A stretch of 64,000 nt of DNA from an uncultured Clostridium sp. (lineage in GTDB: Bacteria > Bacillota > Clostridia > Lachnospirales > Lachnospiraceae), in assembly GCA_946553025.1 (NCBI GenBank), contig CAMNRM010000004.1, positions 1 to 64,000 on the forward strand, written 5' to 3'. The translations under genes were made by a program, and so were the position numbers. Under the pieces are notes generated by a model, which was not told the DNA's origin, did not search any database, and saw only the letters and a program-made list of their open reading frames with translations. Position 1 is the first letter of the stretch. Every line of letters begins with the position of its first letter. Below are positions 9,112 through 17,451 of the stretch, in pieces.

Positions 9112-10228
9112 ATGGGAAGATATTTTACATGGATTAGAGGTAGATGGGCAGAGATATATGTGTATTACAAGGCCACGCCGTTTTGGGAAGAGTGTGGCGG
9201 CAAATATGCTTGGTGCTTTTCTGGGAAAGGCTTTTGACAGCGAGGGTCTGTTTCGTGATCTTGCGGTGAGCCGGTGTGAAAATTATCGGAAGCATTTGAA
9301 TCAGCATCATGTTATTTTTATTGATTTCAGCAGGGTTCCAAGGGATTGCGGCAGCTATGAGCAATATATTGCTCGTATTCAGGAAGGAATAAATTTGGAG
9401 CTGGCGGAGGCGTATCCTGAATTTAAGTTGGATTGTACGGATGCTGTCTGGGATAATTTTGGGACGGTATTTGAAAAAACAGGAGAACGATTTGTTTTTG
9501 TGATGGATGAATGGGATGCTGTTTTTCATATGGATTTTATTTCCGGGGAAAAGCAGCAGGCTTATCTTTTGTTTCTTAAGAACCTTTTGAAAGATCAGGT
9601 TTATGTAGAATTTACCTATATGACAGGGGTGCTTCCTATTGCAAAATATTCCAGTGGTTCTGAACTAAATATGTTTATGGAATATGATATGATTGAAATG
9701 GAACGTTTTGGAAATTATTTTGGCTTTACCGAAGCTGAGGTTGATACTCTTTTTGATAATTATCTTAAGACGACAAAAAACCCGAAAATTGCACGGGAGG
9801 ATTTGCGGATATGGTATGATGGCTATTATACGGCTTCTGGTGAAAGGATGTACAATCCACGTTCGATTGTCTGCGCATTGATAAATAATCAACTGGCAAA
9901 TTACTGGACCGGTTCGGGACCTTATGATGAAATATATTTCTACATTAAAAATAATATTAATGCTATACGGGATGACTTGGTTTTAATGGCTGCCGGTGAA
10001 GGGGTGGAAATATGTGTTCGGAACTATTGTGCAGTTTCCATGGAGTTGAGAACAAAGGATGAGATTTATTCAGCTATGGTTATTTATGGTCTGCTCACCT
10101 ATAAAGGGGGAGAGGTGTTTATTCCGAATAAGGAGTTAATGGATAAATTTAGAGAACTTCTTATGAATAAAGAAGAGATGGGCTATGTCTATCGTCTGGC
10201 TAATGAATCAAAAAGAACATTCCTGTAA
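9112..10228 (+). pseudogene. Decayed AAA-ATPase-like gene, internally deleted and 3'-truncated
   Basis: A good ribosome binding site (9093-9101) precedes ATG 9112, which encodes MGRYF, the usual opening of this family. The expected ~30 residues up to the P-loop are missing, and the rest continues in another frame: RYMCITRPRRFGKSVAANML and FVFVMDEWDAVF are read in the frame that starts upstream at 9071. The body matches the intact neighbour (HLNQHHVI, MTGVLPIAKY, WYDGYYTA). The frame stops just after IPNKELMDKFRELL, so the whole PD-(D/E)XK domain (~130 residues) is absent. An open frame of 385 codons survives but it is unlikely to be a working family member. Confidence 0.75.
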
Positions 10229-10394
10229 AGTGGAAGTACTGTAGAAAATTTTAATATTTCTATTTTCTACTGCCAATTTAGTTATGTTACCGCCAAAAAT
10301 ACCGATAAATATAAAGTAGAGGTTAATGAAAGCCGACAAAAGACAGCATTGGATTAGACAAAAAATGATAAATAGACTGGAGAAGTGTGTATTA

Positions 10395-11057
10395 ATGCAA
10401 TTTGAATTGAATGCTTCCATGATGTGCGCCAATTACGGACATCTGGAAAAAGAGGTACAGGAACTTGACGAGGGAGGGATTGATTCCTTCCACATTGATA
10501 TTATGGACGGCCGCTATGTCCCAAATTTTGCCATGTCTTTAAATGACATGCGCTACATAGCCAGCGCGACGAAAAAGCCTTTGGATGTGCATTTGATGAT
10601 TGAACATCCGAACAACCGTATCGGCTTGTTTTTAAGCTGTCTGCGCCCGGGAGATACGATTTATATTCATCCGGAAGCAGAATATCACCCGTCCACGACG
10701 CTGCAGAGTATTATTAATGCAGGGATGATTCCGGGAATTGCCATTAATCCGGGAACATCGGTGGAAACGGTGATGGAGATGCTGCGCATTGTGCGGAAAG
10801 TTCTGGTGATGTCGGTAAATCCCGGCAATGCCGGGCAGATGTTTCTGCCGTATGTGGGCAAGAAGATTACCAAACTGCTCTCGATGAAAGAAGATATGGA
10901 TTTTGAAATTTACTGGGACGGGGCCTGCAGTGCGGATAAGATTTTGGAATATGCGCCAAAAGGGGTCAAGGGTTTTGTCCTGGGAACGACGTTGTTGTTT
11001 GGAAAGGGAAGGCCCTACGGGGAAACCCTGCAGAATATCCGGGATCTGAAATTCTGA
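10395..11057 (+). CDS. Ribulose-phosphate 3-epimerase family protein
   Basis: TIM-barrel enzyme of the Rpe/AlsE family, which inverts C3 of a ketose phosphate such as ribulose 5-phosphate or allulose 6-phosphate. Visible are LNASMMCANYGHLEKEV, the metal/catalytic DSFHIDIMDGRYVPNF with its Asp, DVHLMIEHP with the second metal His and Asp, and a C-terminal phosphate-binding loop. MSVNPGNAGQMF stands in for the usual VNPGFGGQ. The start is set at 10395, where GGAGAAG lies 9 bases upstream and the length becomes the usual 220; an in-frame ATG at 10326 would add 23 atypical residues. Proximity to a cytidylyltransferase suggests CDP-polyol or cell-surface sugar supply rather than the main pentose pathway, but this is inference. 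Confidence 0.8.
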   Translation: MQFELNASMMCANYGHLEKEVQELDEGGIDSFHIDIMDGRYVPNFAMSLNDMRYIASATKKPLDVHLMIEHPNNRIGLFLSCLRPGDTIYIHPEAEYHPSTTLQSIINAGMIPGIAINPGTSVETVMEMLRIVRKVLVMSVNPGNAGQMFLPYVGKKITKLLSMKEDMDFEIYWDGACSADKILEYAPKGVKGFVLGTTLLFGKGRPYGETLQNIRDLKF

Positions 11058-11058
11058 C

Positions 11059-11150
11059 CAGAGCGTGCGCCATGGCTTTGTTTTGAATCAGAGTGTGTGC
11101 AGTGGTTTCGTTTTAAACTCAGAGCGTGCGTCGTGGTTTCGTTTTGAATT
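11059..11150. repeat. Three tandem ~31-bp repeats after the epimerase stop codon
   Basis: Units start at 11059, 11089 and 11120. Each begins CAGAGYGTGYG and ends GGYTTYGTTTTRAA. Identity is high but imperfect (for example CCATGG against CAGTGG). The array starts two bases after the upstream stop and fills most of the gap to the next gene. Confidence 0.85.
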
Positions 11151-11196
11151 AAAGAGTACACAGAAGCTTAGTTTTTAAGAAAGGAAGGGGCTTATA

Positions 11197-13365
11197 TTGA
11201 AAAGAAAACAAAGAAAAACTATGGCATGGATGCTTTCTGCCGCGCTTGTGCTGACAGCGCCCTTTTCCGTACTGGCGGCTCAGGAGGATGGCCTGAATGG
11301 TGCAGCCACAGAAGAAAGTGCCCCTGCCCAGACGAAAGAGGATATTTCCGGTAAGGACGTCCGCACGGAAGATGTTTCCAGCGAAGATATCCGCAGAGAA
11401 GATATTTCCGGCGAGGATATCCGCAAGGAAGATGCTTCCAAAGAGGATGCCCGCAGCAAGCCGGATGTATTTCAGGTTGTTCTTCCTGCAAATGTTGATC
11501 ATGTCTTTGATTTTATTATGGACCCGCAGAAACTGATTGATAAGACGGATGCCCAGGCTTACGACGGCAGCCAGTTTGAAGAGGATGCCACACTGTTTTT
11601 TAAGCGTTCGGATGAAGATTCCGATGAAGAATACAGCAGTGTAAGTGATGCATTAACGATTATCAATAAAGGGTCGGTCGATGTAGATGTTCGCCTGACC
11701 GCAAGCATTTCCCCCGATTCGGTCAAGGGAATCCGGCTGAGTGATGACCCGAAATTTAAAGATAGTACCGATGCAAGCCTTTATCTTGCCCTGACCGACG
11801 GAGAGAATATCGTACCCATCTGCAGCGAAGAGGGAGCGGTGATCGAAGCGACCATCAGCGGAATTTCTGAGGAAGATGAGGAGTATAATGAATATTCCTT
11901 CCAGCTTACCGGTGCAGTGAATATGAATGGGGACTGGTCTGAACTTACGGATATTGTTCCGGAAGTGACCGTTACCTGGGAAGTGAGTGCAGGAAATGGA
12001 GAACCGGAAGAGGAAGAAACAGAAGAAGAGATAGAAAAGGAAGAGAAAATTAAGATACCTGAAGGATTGGAAACCGATGCTGCCGCCGAGGAAAGCAAAG
12101 CCGCTGAAGAAGACAGTATTGCCGCAGAGGAAAGCAAAACTGCCGAAGAAGACCCTGGTGCAGATGGTGGGAACAGTACTGCAGACGGAGAAAGCAGTGC
12201 GTCAGATGAAACCAGTGCATCACAAGAAAACGGCGGACTGCTTAATCCGGATAATCCATCTTCAGAGGGCAATAATTCCGGTGGTATTACTGCTGAAAAC
12301 AAAAGCCCAAATTCAGGCAGTACAGCTACAGGAAACGGAAACGGCAGTTCAGGCGGTACGACTACAGGGAACAACGGAAACGGCAGTTCAGGCGGTACGA
12401 CTGCTGGGAACAACGGAAATGGTAGTTCAGGCGGTACGGCTGCAGGGAATAACGGAAACGGCAGTTCAGCTGCTGGGAACGGAGATGGTAATTCAGGCAG
12501 TACGACTACAGAAGACAGCATAAATAATTCAGGTAATGCAGTTGTGGGAGATGAAACAAATAATCCGGGTAATGCCGACACAGAAGACAAAAATGGGAAT
12601 CTTGATCATACGCCTGATGGAGATGGAAACAATAATTCCGATAGTTCTGCTGCGGGAGATGGCAATGGTAATTCGGATAATTCTGCTGCGGGAGATGACA
12701 ATGGTAATTCCGATAATTCTGCTGCGGGAGATAGCAATGGTAATTCCGATAATATAACTGCTGGAAATGATAATTCGGATAGCACGACTGGAGAAAGCGA
12801 TACCAGGAATCCGGGCAGTACAGGCCAGGAAGACGGAAACAATGGTTCTGATAATACAGCCGCAGATAGCGGAAGTGCTGATAAAAGCAATAATGAAGGA
12901 GAAATCACCAGTGGAAGTTCTGTGGAAGAAACACCTTCAAACAGCGCTGCATCAGAATCGGGAACGGAGAGTAACAGCAGTACCGCGGGAAACGGCACAG
13001 ATGGTGACAGGAATAATACGGCGTCTGGCGGAAATAACCAGACAGCAGAAAACACAGGTGGCGAAGATAATAAAACCACAGAAGATGCGGCAGATGGGAG
13101 CAGCAAAACCACAGAGGATGCGGCCAATGGTGGCAATAAAACCTCGAAAGATGCAGCAGATAAAGCTGCTGACGAACATAACACCAAAGTCCATGCCGTA
13201 TCGGCTGAAAAAAATACAGTAACCGATAGAACGGCTGAACAAAATAGCACGGAAAGACATGAAAATTCAAGTGAAGTGCATTCGTCGAACGGGAAAGAAT
13301 CTGCGGGAAAAGGGGATTCAGAAGAAAAGAGAGAATCTACAGAAGAAAGAGAATCTGCGGAGTAA
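11197..13365 (+). CDS. Secreted low-complexity Gly/Asn/Ser-rich protein
   Basis: Begins at TTG 11197 after AAGGAAGGGG (11180-11189). Residues 1-28 are a clear Sec signal peptide: basic MKRKQRK, a hydrophobic stretch, then VLAAQ. Residues ~45-85 contain ~10-residue acidic/basic repeats of the type EDISGEDIRK. Residues ~88-265 form one probable beta-rich domain (VFQVVLPANVDHVFDFIMDP...). From ~270 to the end the chain is low-complexity, first Glu/Ala-rich, then repeats such as GNNGNGSSGGTT and GDGNGNSDNSAA. No LPXTG motif, membrane anchor or cell-wall-binding repeat is visible at the C-terminus. It is likely a released or loosely wall-associated surface protein. No known family was recognised for the globular part. 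Confidence 0.8.
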   Translation: MKRKQRKTMAWMLSAALVLTAPFSVLAAQEDGLNGAATEESAPAQTKEDISGKDVRTEDVSSEDIRREDISGEDIRKEDASKEDARSKPDVFQVVLPANVDHVFDFIMDPQKLIDKTDAQAYDGSQFEEDATLFFKRSDEDSDEEYSSVSDALTIINKGSVDVDVRLTASISPDSVKGIRLSDDPKFKDSTDASLYLALTDGENIVPICSEEGAVIEATISGISEEDEEYNEYSFQLTGAVNMNGDWSELTDIVPEVTVTWEVSAGNGEPEEEETEEEIEKEEKIKIPEGLETDAAAEESKAAEEDSIAAEESKTAEEDPGADGGNSTADGESSASDETSASQENGGLLNPDNPSSEGNNSGGITAENKSPNSGSTATGNGNGSSGGTTTGNNGNGSSGGTTAGNNGNGSSGGTAAGNNGNGSSAAGNGDGNSGSTTTEDSINNSGNAVVGDETNNPGNADTEDKNGNLDHTPDGDGNNNSDSSAAGDGNGNSDNSAAGDDNGNSDNSAAGDSNGNSDNITAGNDNSDSTTGESDTRNPGSTGQEDGNNGSDNTAADSGSADKSNNEGEITSGSSVEETPSNSAASESGTESNSSTAGNGTDGDRNNTASGGNNQTAENTGGEDNKTTEDAADGSSKTTEDAANGGNKTSKDAADKAADEHNTKVHAVSAEKNTVTDRTAEQNSTERHENSSEVHSSNGKESAGKGDSEEKRESTEERESAE

Positions 13366-13370
13366 AAAAC

Positions 13371-13457
13371 TGTAAAAGTTATTAAAGATGCAAATATTAC
13401 TAAAGTGTAAAAGTTATTAAAGATGCAGGTATTACTAAAAGCACAAATGTCATTAAA
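13371..13457. repeat. Two tandem 35-bp repeats plus partial third, after stop codon
   Basis: Units 13371-13405 and 13406-13440 share TGTAAAAGTTATTAAAGATG and the following CA(AA/GG)TATTACTAAA. A degenerate partial unit (13441-13457) follows. They start 6 bases after the stop of the secreted protein gene. Confidence 0.85.
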
Positions 13458-13484
13458 TTTAAAAAGAAACCGGAGAATAGAACG

Positions 13485-14336
13485 ATGAATATTGCCTTAC
13501 TATTATCCGGGGGAACAGGGGTGCGGCTGGGATCGAATGTGCCTAAACAGTACATTGAAATCTCTGGCCGTCCTGTTTTTTCCTGGTGTTTGGAAGCCCT
13601 GGCAGATCATGAGGACATTGATGGAATACAGATAGTTGCAGATTCTTCATGGCATGGGACGATAAAAGCATGGTGGGAGAATTCTGCTGTAAAGGGAGAA
13701 CAGGGATTTTCTAATGAAGAGCAAGAACAGAAAACCATAAAAAATGAGCAGGAACAGAAAAAACAAGAACAAAGAAAACAAGAACAAAGAAAACAAGAGC
13801 AGGAATTGCATAAAAAAGAGCAGATAAGAAGAAAATTCAGGGGATTTTCTGCGCCGGGAGAGAATCGCCAGTTGTCGATTTTACATGGTCTTTTGGATAT
13901 TCAAAGTTACGCCCCGGAGGATGCCTATATCTTTATCCATGATGCTGCCAGGCCCTGTCTTTCGGCAAAACAGATTGCGGACTGTATCAGGGGGGCCGCA
14001 GGTCATGACGGCGCGATGCCGGTATTGCCCATGAAGGATACGGTGTATTCCAGTCTGGACGGGAAAACGGTAGCCGGGCTTTTGGATCGCAGCACGATTT
14101 ATGCCGGGCAGGCACCGGAAGTTTTTCTTCTTGGGAAATATCTTAAAGCCAATCAGGTGCTTCTTCCGGAAAAGATTCTGAAAATCAATGGTTCTGCGGA
14201 ACCGGCAGTGATGGCAGGGATGGATATTGCCATGATTCCCGGGGATGAGGGGAATTTTAAAATTACAACGAAGGCAGATTTGGAGAGGTTTACACAGATT
14301 GTCGTGCAAGCCTGCCATCATGAAAAAAGCAGATAA
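13485..14336 (+). CDS. IspD/TarI-like cytidylyltransferase with charged insert
   Basis: Nucleotidyltransferase that would join CTP to a polyol phosphate (methylerythritol 4-phosphate in IspD, ribitol 5-phosphate in TarI). The N-terminal CTP-binding loop LLSGGTGVRLGSNVPKQY is intact, as are HDAARP (~147), the PMKDTVY region and AGQAPEVF. Residues ~75-118 are an unusual insert of Gln, Glu and Lys (QEQKKQEQRKQEQRKQEQ) between the substrate region and the conserved ENRQLSILHGL, making the protein 283 rather than ~230 residues. Its neighbours, an epimerase-like enzyme and a surface protein, fit cell-surface polyol chemistry, but IspD activity cannot be excluded. Confidence 0.75.
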   Translation: MNIALLLSGGTGVRLGSNVPKQYIEISGRPVFSWCLEALADHEDIDGIQIVADSSWHGTIKAWWENSAVKGEQGFSNEEQEQKTIKNEQEQKKQEQRKQEQRKQEQELHKKEQIRRKFRGFSAPGENRQLSILHGLLDIQSYAPEDAYIFIHDAARPCLSAKQIADCIRGAAGHDGAMPVLPMKDTVYSSLDGKTVAGLLDRSTIYAGQAPEVFLLGKYLKANQVLLPEKILKINGSAEPAVMAGMDIAMIPGDEGNFKITTKADLERFTQIVVQACHHEKSR

Positions 14337-14655
14337 TTTTTTCGGTCTTTTATTTTTTCTGTCAAGGAAGTGATGATTGGAAAACCCTAAAAGATGCCCG
14401 TGTCATTTGGCAGCATTAAGGAAATACTATGTTATAGAAAATAAATTATATCCCTCCAGGTACTCGTGAATTGATCTCCCCAAGGGGACGGAGCCAGGCT
14501 TTTTTTGATATAATATGCGTATTCGATAGTCAGGAGGCAATTTGATTAGAAATTTTGATATTTTAGGGCTTTGGTAAACTAAATAGAGTATTTAAGTAAA
14601 GAGAGATTATGTGAATAAAAAACACCGTGGAAGAATTTCAGAAGGGTAAAATAAA
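14337..14655 (+). other. Intergenic region, possible weak promoter
   Basis: No gene is supported. TGATATAAT at 14507-14515 resembles an extended -10 element for the small membrane protein gene, but no clear -35 is present. A CCCC/GGGG block near 14479-14490 could form a short hairpin. Otherwise the sequence is unremarkable. Confidence 0.35.
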
Positions 14656-14985
14656 ATGGATGAAAGGTGGATGGGTTTTATTGCCTGGGGTGTAGCTGGT
14701 ATCCTAATGATAGGTATTGGAATATGTGCTTTATTTTCAAAAAAACCAGTGAACTTTTGGGCAAATGCTAGAGTAAGCGAAATCAATAATCCTAAACAAT
14801 ATAATTATGCCGTTGCAAAATTGTTTTGTTTGTATGGAATTGTTTTTATTATTTTGGGTATTCCATTGTTAGCAGGAGAAAATTCTGCATGGATATTATT
14901 ATCCGTTATTGGTGTGATGATAGAAAGTATAATGTCAATGATTATCTATGTACTGGTTATTGAAGAGAAATATAAAAAGAAATAA
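14656..14985 (+). CDS. Small three-helix membrane protein
   Basis: A 109-residue protein with three predicted membrane segments: ~8-26 (FIAWGVAGILMIGIGICAL), ~55-75 (FCLYGIVFIILGIPLLAG) and ~80-102. A polar loop (NFWANARVSEINNPKQYN) lies between the first two and a lysine-rich end after the third. The layout and the NFWAN...NPKQYN loop resemble small DUF3784-like/SdpI-related proteins of Firmicutes, but I cannot assign a function. Its ribosome binding site is weak (AAGGG at 14642). It is a single gene with no operon partners. Confidence 0.55.
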   Translation: MDERWMGFIAWGVAGILMIGIGICALFSKKPVNFWANARVSEINNPKQYNYAVAKLFCLYGIVFIILGIPLLAGENSAWILLSVIGVMIESIMSMIIYVLVIEEKYKKK

Positions 14986-15121
14986 ATTTGTAAAAAAGAA
15001 TTTAAGTGATAAATTTTTTGCAGAGGAGATTTCAAAGAGTTAATTTGCAAAGTATTTTTAGAGGATGTTAAAATAAGGAATAGGATTTAATGGAATTTTT
15101 TCACCCGTAAAGAAAAAGTAC

Positions 15122-15150
15122 TTGACAGCCTTCTTCCTTTCGTGTATGAT
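15122..15150 (+). promoter_or_regulatory. Sigma-A-type promoter of the ylxM-ffh operon
   Basis: TTGACA (15122-15127), 17 bases, TATGAT (15145-15150). The expected transcription start near 15157 leaves a leader of about 24 bases before ATG 15181. It also rules out the in-frame ATG at 15142, which lies inside the promoter. Confidence 0.85.
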
Positions 15151-15180
15151 AACACAGGTAACAGAAATCAGGTGATAGAT

Positions 15181-15522
15181 ATGGAAAAGATTGTTCGGCA
15201 GGGTTTGCTGTATGATTTTTATGGGGAACTTCTGACGGAGCACCAGCGTCATGTGTATGAAGATGTGGTTTTTCATGACTTTTCGTTAAGTGAGATTGCC
15301 CAGGAGCAGGGGATCAGCCGTCAGGGCGTGCATGATTTGATTAAGCGCTGTGACAGGATTTTAGCAGGCTATGAGCAGAAGCTTAAGCTGGTGGAAAAGT
15401 TTCGACGGACACAGAAGATGGCCGGGGAGATTCAGGGGCTTTTGGATGAGTACACAAAGAAGAAAGAACCGGATTTGCTGACCCGGGCGAGAGAACTGGC
15501 TGGGAAGATAGGGGAAGAATAA
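15181..15522 (+). CDS. ylxM: YlxM/p13-like helix-turn-helix protein
   Basis: Small DNA-binding-like protein (UPF0122 family) always found beside ffh or ftsY in Firmicutes and thought to modulate the signal recognition particle pathway. Residues 1-65 form a sigma-70 region 4-like HTH: LTEHQRHVYEDVVFHDFSLSEIA followed by EQGISRQGVHDLIKR. The C-terminal part is helical and charged. The start is set at 15181 (AGGTGA at 15170) because the upstream ATG falls within the promoter. The 113-residue length is typical. It is co-transcribed with ffh, with a 55-base gap holding a partial palindromic repeat. Confidence 0.92.
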   Translation: MEKIVRQGLLYDFYGELLTEHQRHVYEDVVFHDFSLSEIAQEQGISRQGVHDLIKRCDRILAGYEQKLKLVEKFRRTQKMAGEIQGLLDEYTKKKEPDLLTRARELAGKIGEE

Positions 15523-15523
15523 G

Positions 15524-15552
15524 TGTTGCAGTGAACGCAGGTGAACGGTAAC
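15524..15552. repeat. Dispersed palindromic element, partial copy
   Basis: Contains GTGAACGCAGGTGAACGGTAAC, the right half of the intergenic element seen complete at 29284-29334. It lies between ylxM and ffh, directly after the ylxM stop. Confidence 0.6.
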
Positions 15553-15577
15553 AAAGAATAAAGAGGAGGACTGCTCC

Positions 15578-16948
15578 ATGGCATTTGAGAGCCTGGCTGA
15601 TAAGCTTCAGAATGTATTTAAAAACTTAAGAGGAAAGGGACGTCTGTCCGAGGCGGATGTAAAAGCTGCATTAAAAGAAGTTAAGATGGCCCTTCTGGAA
15701 GCGGACGTCAGTTTTAAGGTGGTTAAGCAGTTTATCAGTGCCGTACAGACCAGAGCCGTAGGCGAGGACGTGCTGGAAAGTCTGACTCCAGGACAGATGG
15801 TAATTAAGATTGTCAATGAAGAACTGGTTCGCCTGATGGGTTCGGAAACGACGGAAATTGCCTTAAAAGCATCGAATGAGATTACCGTGATTATGATGGT
15901 CGGGCTTCAGGGTGCTGGTAAGACAACCACGACGGCCAAGCTTGCAGGAAAGTTTAAGGCAAAGGGAAGAAAGCCTCTTTTGGCGGCCTGTGATATTTAC
16001 CGTCCGGCGGCGATTAAGCAGTTAGAGATTAACGGGGAAAAGCAGGGTGTGCCTGTGTTTTCCATGGGCGATAAGAATAAGCCGGTAAACATTGCCAAAG
16101 CTGCGGTGGAACATGCGGCAAAAAACGGCATGAATGTCGTGATTTTAGATACGGCAGGACGGCTCCACATCGATGAAGAGATGATGAATGAGTTGGTGGA
16201 AATCAAGGAGAATCTTGACGTTTTCCAGACGGTTCTGGTGGTCGATGCGATGACCGGACAGGATGCAGTGAACGTATCCAGCATGTTCCAGGAAAAAATC
16301 GGCATTGACGGTGTGATTTTAACGAAATTAGACGGTGATACCCGGGGCGGTGCGGCGCTTTCTATTCGTTCGGTTACGGGAAAACCGATTTTATATGTTG
16401 GTATGGGAGAGAAGCTTTCTGATTTGGAACAGTTTTATCCCGACCGTATGGCTTCCAGGATTCTGGGGATGGGGGACATCCTTTCCCTGATTGAAAAGGC
16501 GGAAGCTGAGGTGGATAAGGAAAAGGCAAAGGAGTTAAGCCAGAAGCTGCGCAAGGCAGAGTTTGATTATAATGACTTTTTGGATCAGATGCACCAGATT
16601 AAAAAGATGGGCGGTATGGCAAGCATTATGAGCATGATGCCGGGCATGGGACAGATGGGAAATCTGGATCTGGATGAGAATGAAAAGAGCATGGCAAGGA
16701 TTGAAGCCATTATTCTTTCCATGACTCCCGCAGAGCGGGCAAACCCCGCCTTGATGAACCTTTCCCGCAAGCATCGGATTGCCAGAGGTTCCGGTGTGGA
16801 TATCAGTGAGGTCAATCGTCTGGTTAAGCAGTTTGACCAGATGAAGAAGATGATGAAGCAGATTCCCGGTCTGATGGGCGGGAAGAAGCGAGGCGGTTTA
16901 AAGGGCCTGGGAGGTCTGATGGGCGGCAAGTTTAAGATGCCGTTTTAA
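15578..16948 (+). CDS. ffh: Signal recognition particle GTPase Ffh (SRP54)
   Basis: Binds signal sequences of nascent membrane proteins together with SRP RNA and delivers ribosomes to FtsY. Residues 1-90 are the helical N domain (DKLQNVFKNLRGKGRLSEADV). The G domain follows with GLQGAGKTTTTAKLA (G1), DIYRPAAIKQL, DTAGRLHID (G3), TKLDGDTRGG (G4 and family box) and the closing GMGEKLSDLEQFYP. The C-terminal M domain is Met-rich (GGMASIMSMMPGMGQMG) with the RNA-binding SRKHRIARGSG motif. AGAGGAGG precedes the ATG. At 456 residues it has the usual length. Confidence 0.98.
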   Translation: MAFESLADKLQNVFKNLRGKGRLSEADVKAALKEVKMALLEADVSFKVVKQFISAVQTRAVGEDVLESLTPGQMVIKIVNEELVRLMGSETTEIALKASNEITVIMMVGLQGAGKTTTTAKLAGKFKAKGRKPLLAACDIYRPAAIKQLEINGEKQGVPVFSMGDKNKPVNIAKAAVEHAAKNGMNVVILDTAGRLHIDEEMMNELVEIKENLDVFQTVLVVDAMTGQDAVNVSSMFQEKIGIDGVILTKLDGDTRGGAALSIRSVTGKPILYVGMGEKLSDLEQFYPDRMASRILGMGDILSLIEKAEAEVDKEKAKELSQKLRKAEFDYNDFLDQMHQIKKMGGMASIMSMMPGMGQMGNLDLDENEKSMARIEAIILSMTPAERANPALMNLSRKHRIARGSGVDISEVNRLVKQFDQMKKMMKQIPGLMGGKKRGGLKGLGGLMGGKFKMPF

Positions 16949-17050
16949 CAGACAGGAGCGGTTTTAAGATGCCGTTTTAACAGACTGGATTGGTTTTAAG
17001 ATGCCGTTTCAGCGGTCAGGTCTAAGTTTTAAGATGCCGTTAAAAAGCCA
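16931..17050. repeat. Four tandem ~32-bp repeats including the ffh 3' end
   Basis: The core TTTAAGATGCCGTTTTAACAGAC recurs with starts at 16931, 16963, 16995 and 17028 (periods 32, 32, 33), with decay in the last two. The first unit overlaps the last codons and stop of ffh (FKMPF-stop), so the array looks like repeated duplication of the gene's 3' tip. Confidence 0.9.
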
Positions 17051-17090
17051 GAACCGGACAGGTTTTCCGGCAAAGATTTGGGTATTCCCG

Positions 17091-17113
17091 GTGCGCCGCA
17101 GGTGAACAGTAAC
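17091..17113. repeat. Dispersed palindromic element, partial copy
   Basis: CGCAGGTGAACAGTAAC matches the right arm of the element at 29284-29334. It lies in the ffh-rpsP gap. Confidence 0.55.
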
Positions 17114-17185
17114 CATGGCGGTGCAGACAGGTTTACTATAGAGAATGAAAAATAAGAAAAGAATAAATGCAGGAGGTGATTGACG

Positions 17186-17425
17186 ATGGTTAAGATGAGA
17201 TTAAGAAGAATGGGGCAGAAGAAGGCACCTTTTTATAGAATCGTTGTATCCGATTCCCGTTCCCCAAGAGATGGAAGATTTATTGAAGAAATCGGTACGT
17301 ATGATCCAAACACTGATCCCAGTTCCATTAAGTTTAACGAGGAAGCTGCGAAGAAGTGGTTAGCGAATGGCGCTCAGCCCACCGAAACCGTTGCAAAGCT
17401 GTTAAAGGCTGCCGGTATTCAGTAA
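17186..17425 (+). CDS. rpsP: 30S ribosomal protein S16
   Basis: Small ribosomal subunit assembly protein. The sequence opens with [20 protein letters not shown] and continues with [19 protein letters not shown], diagnostic for S16. The start at 17186 is preferred over the TTG at 17180, which overlaps the strong AGGAGGTGAT at 17171-17180. This gives 79 residues, as usual. It heads the conserved rpsP-khpA-rimM-trmD group. Confidence 0.98.
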   Translation: MVKMRLRRMGQKKAPFYRIVVSDSRSPRDGRFIEEIGTYDPNTDPSSIKFNEEAAKKWLANGAQPTETVAKLLKAAGIQ

Positions 17426-17451
17426 AATCCGAAACTCTCGAGGTGATTTTT

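Noticed and set aside
12297-12500. Regular GN/GSSGG repeats considered as a CRISPR-like or minisatellite array
   Set aside because: The repeats keep the reading frame and encode protein; units are contiguous with no unique spacers.
11781-12590. Long minus-strand open frame across the low-complexity protein gene
   Set aside because: Shadow of the repetitive plus-strand gene; no ribosome binding site and a Ser/Pro/Leu composition expected from reverse reading of GNS repeats.
12606-13250. Second long minus-strand frame opposite the same gene
   Set aside because: Same reason: mirror of a low-complexity coding sequence with a clear signal peptide on the plus strand.
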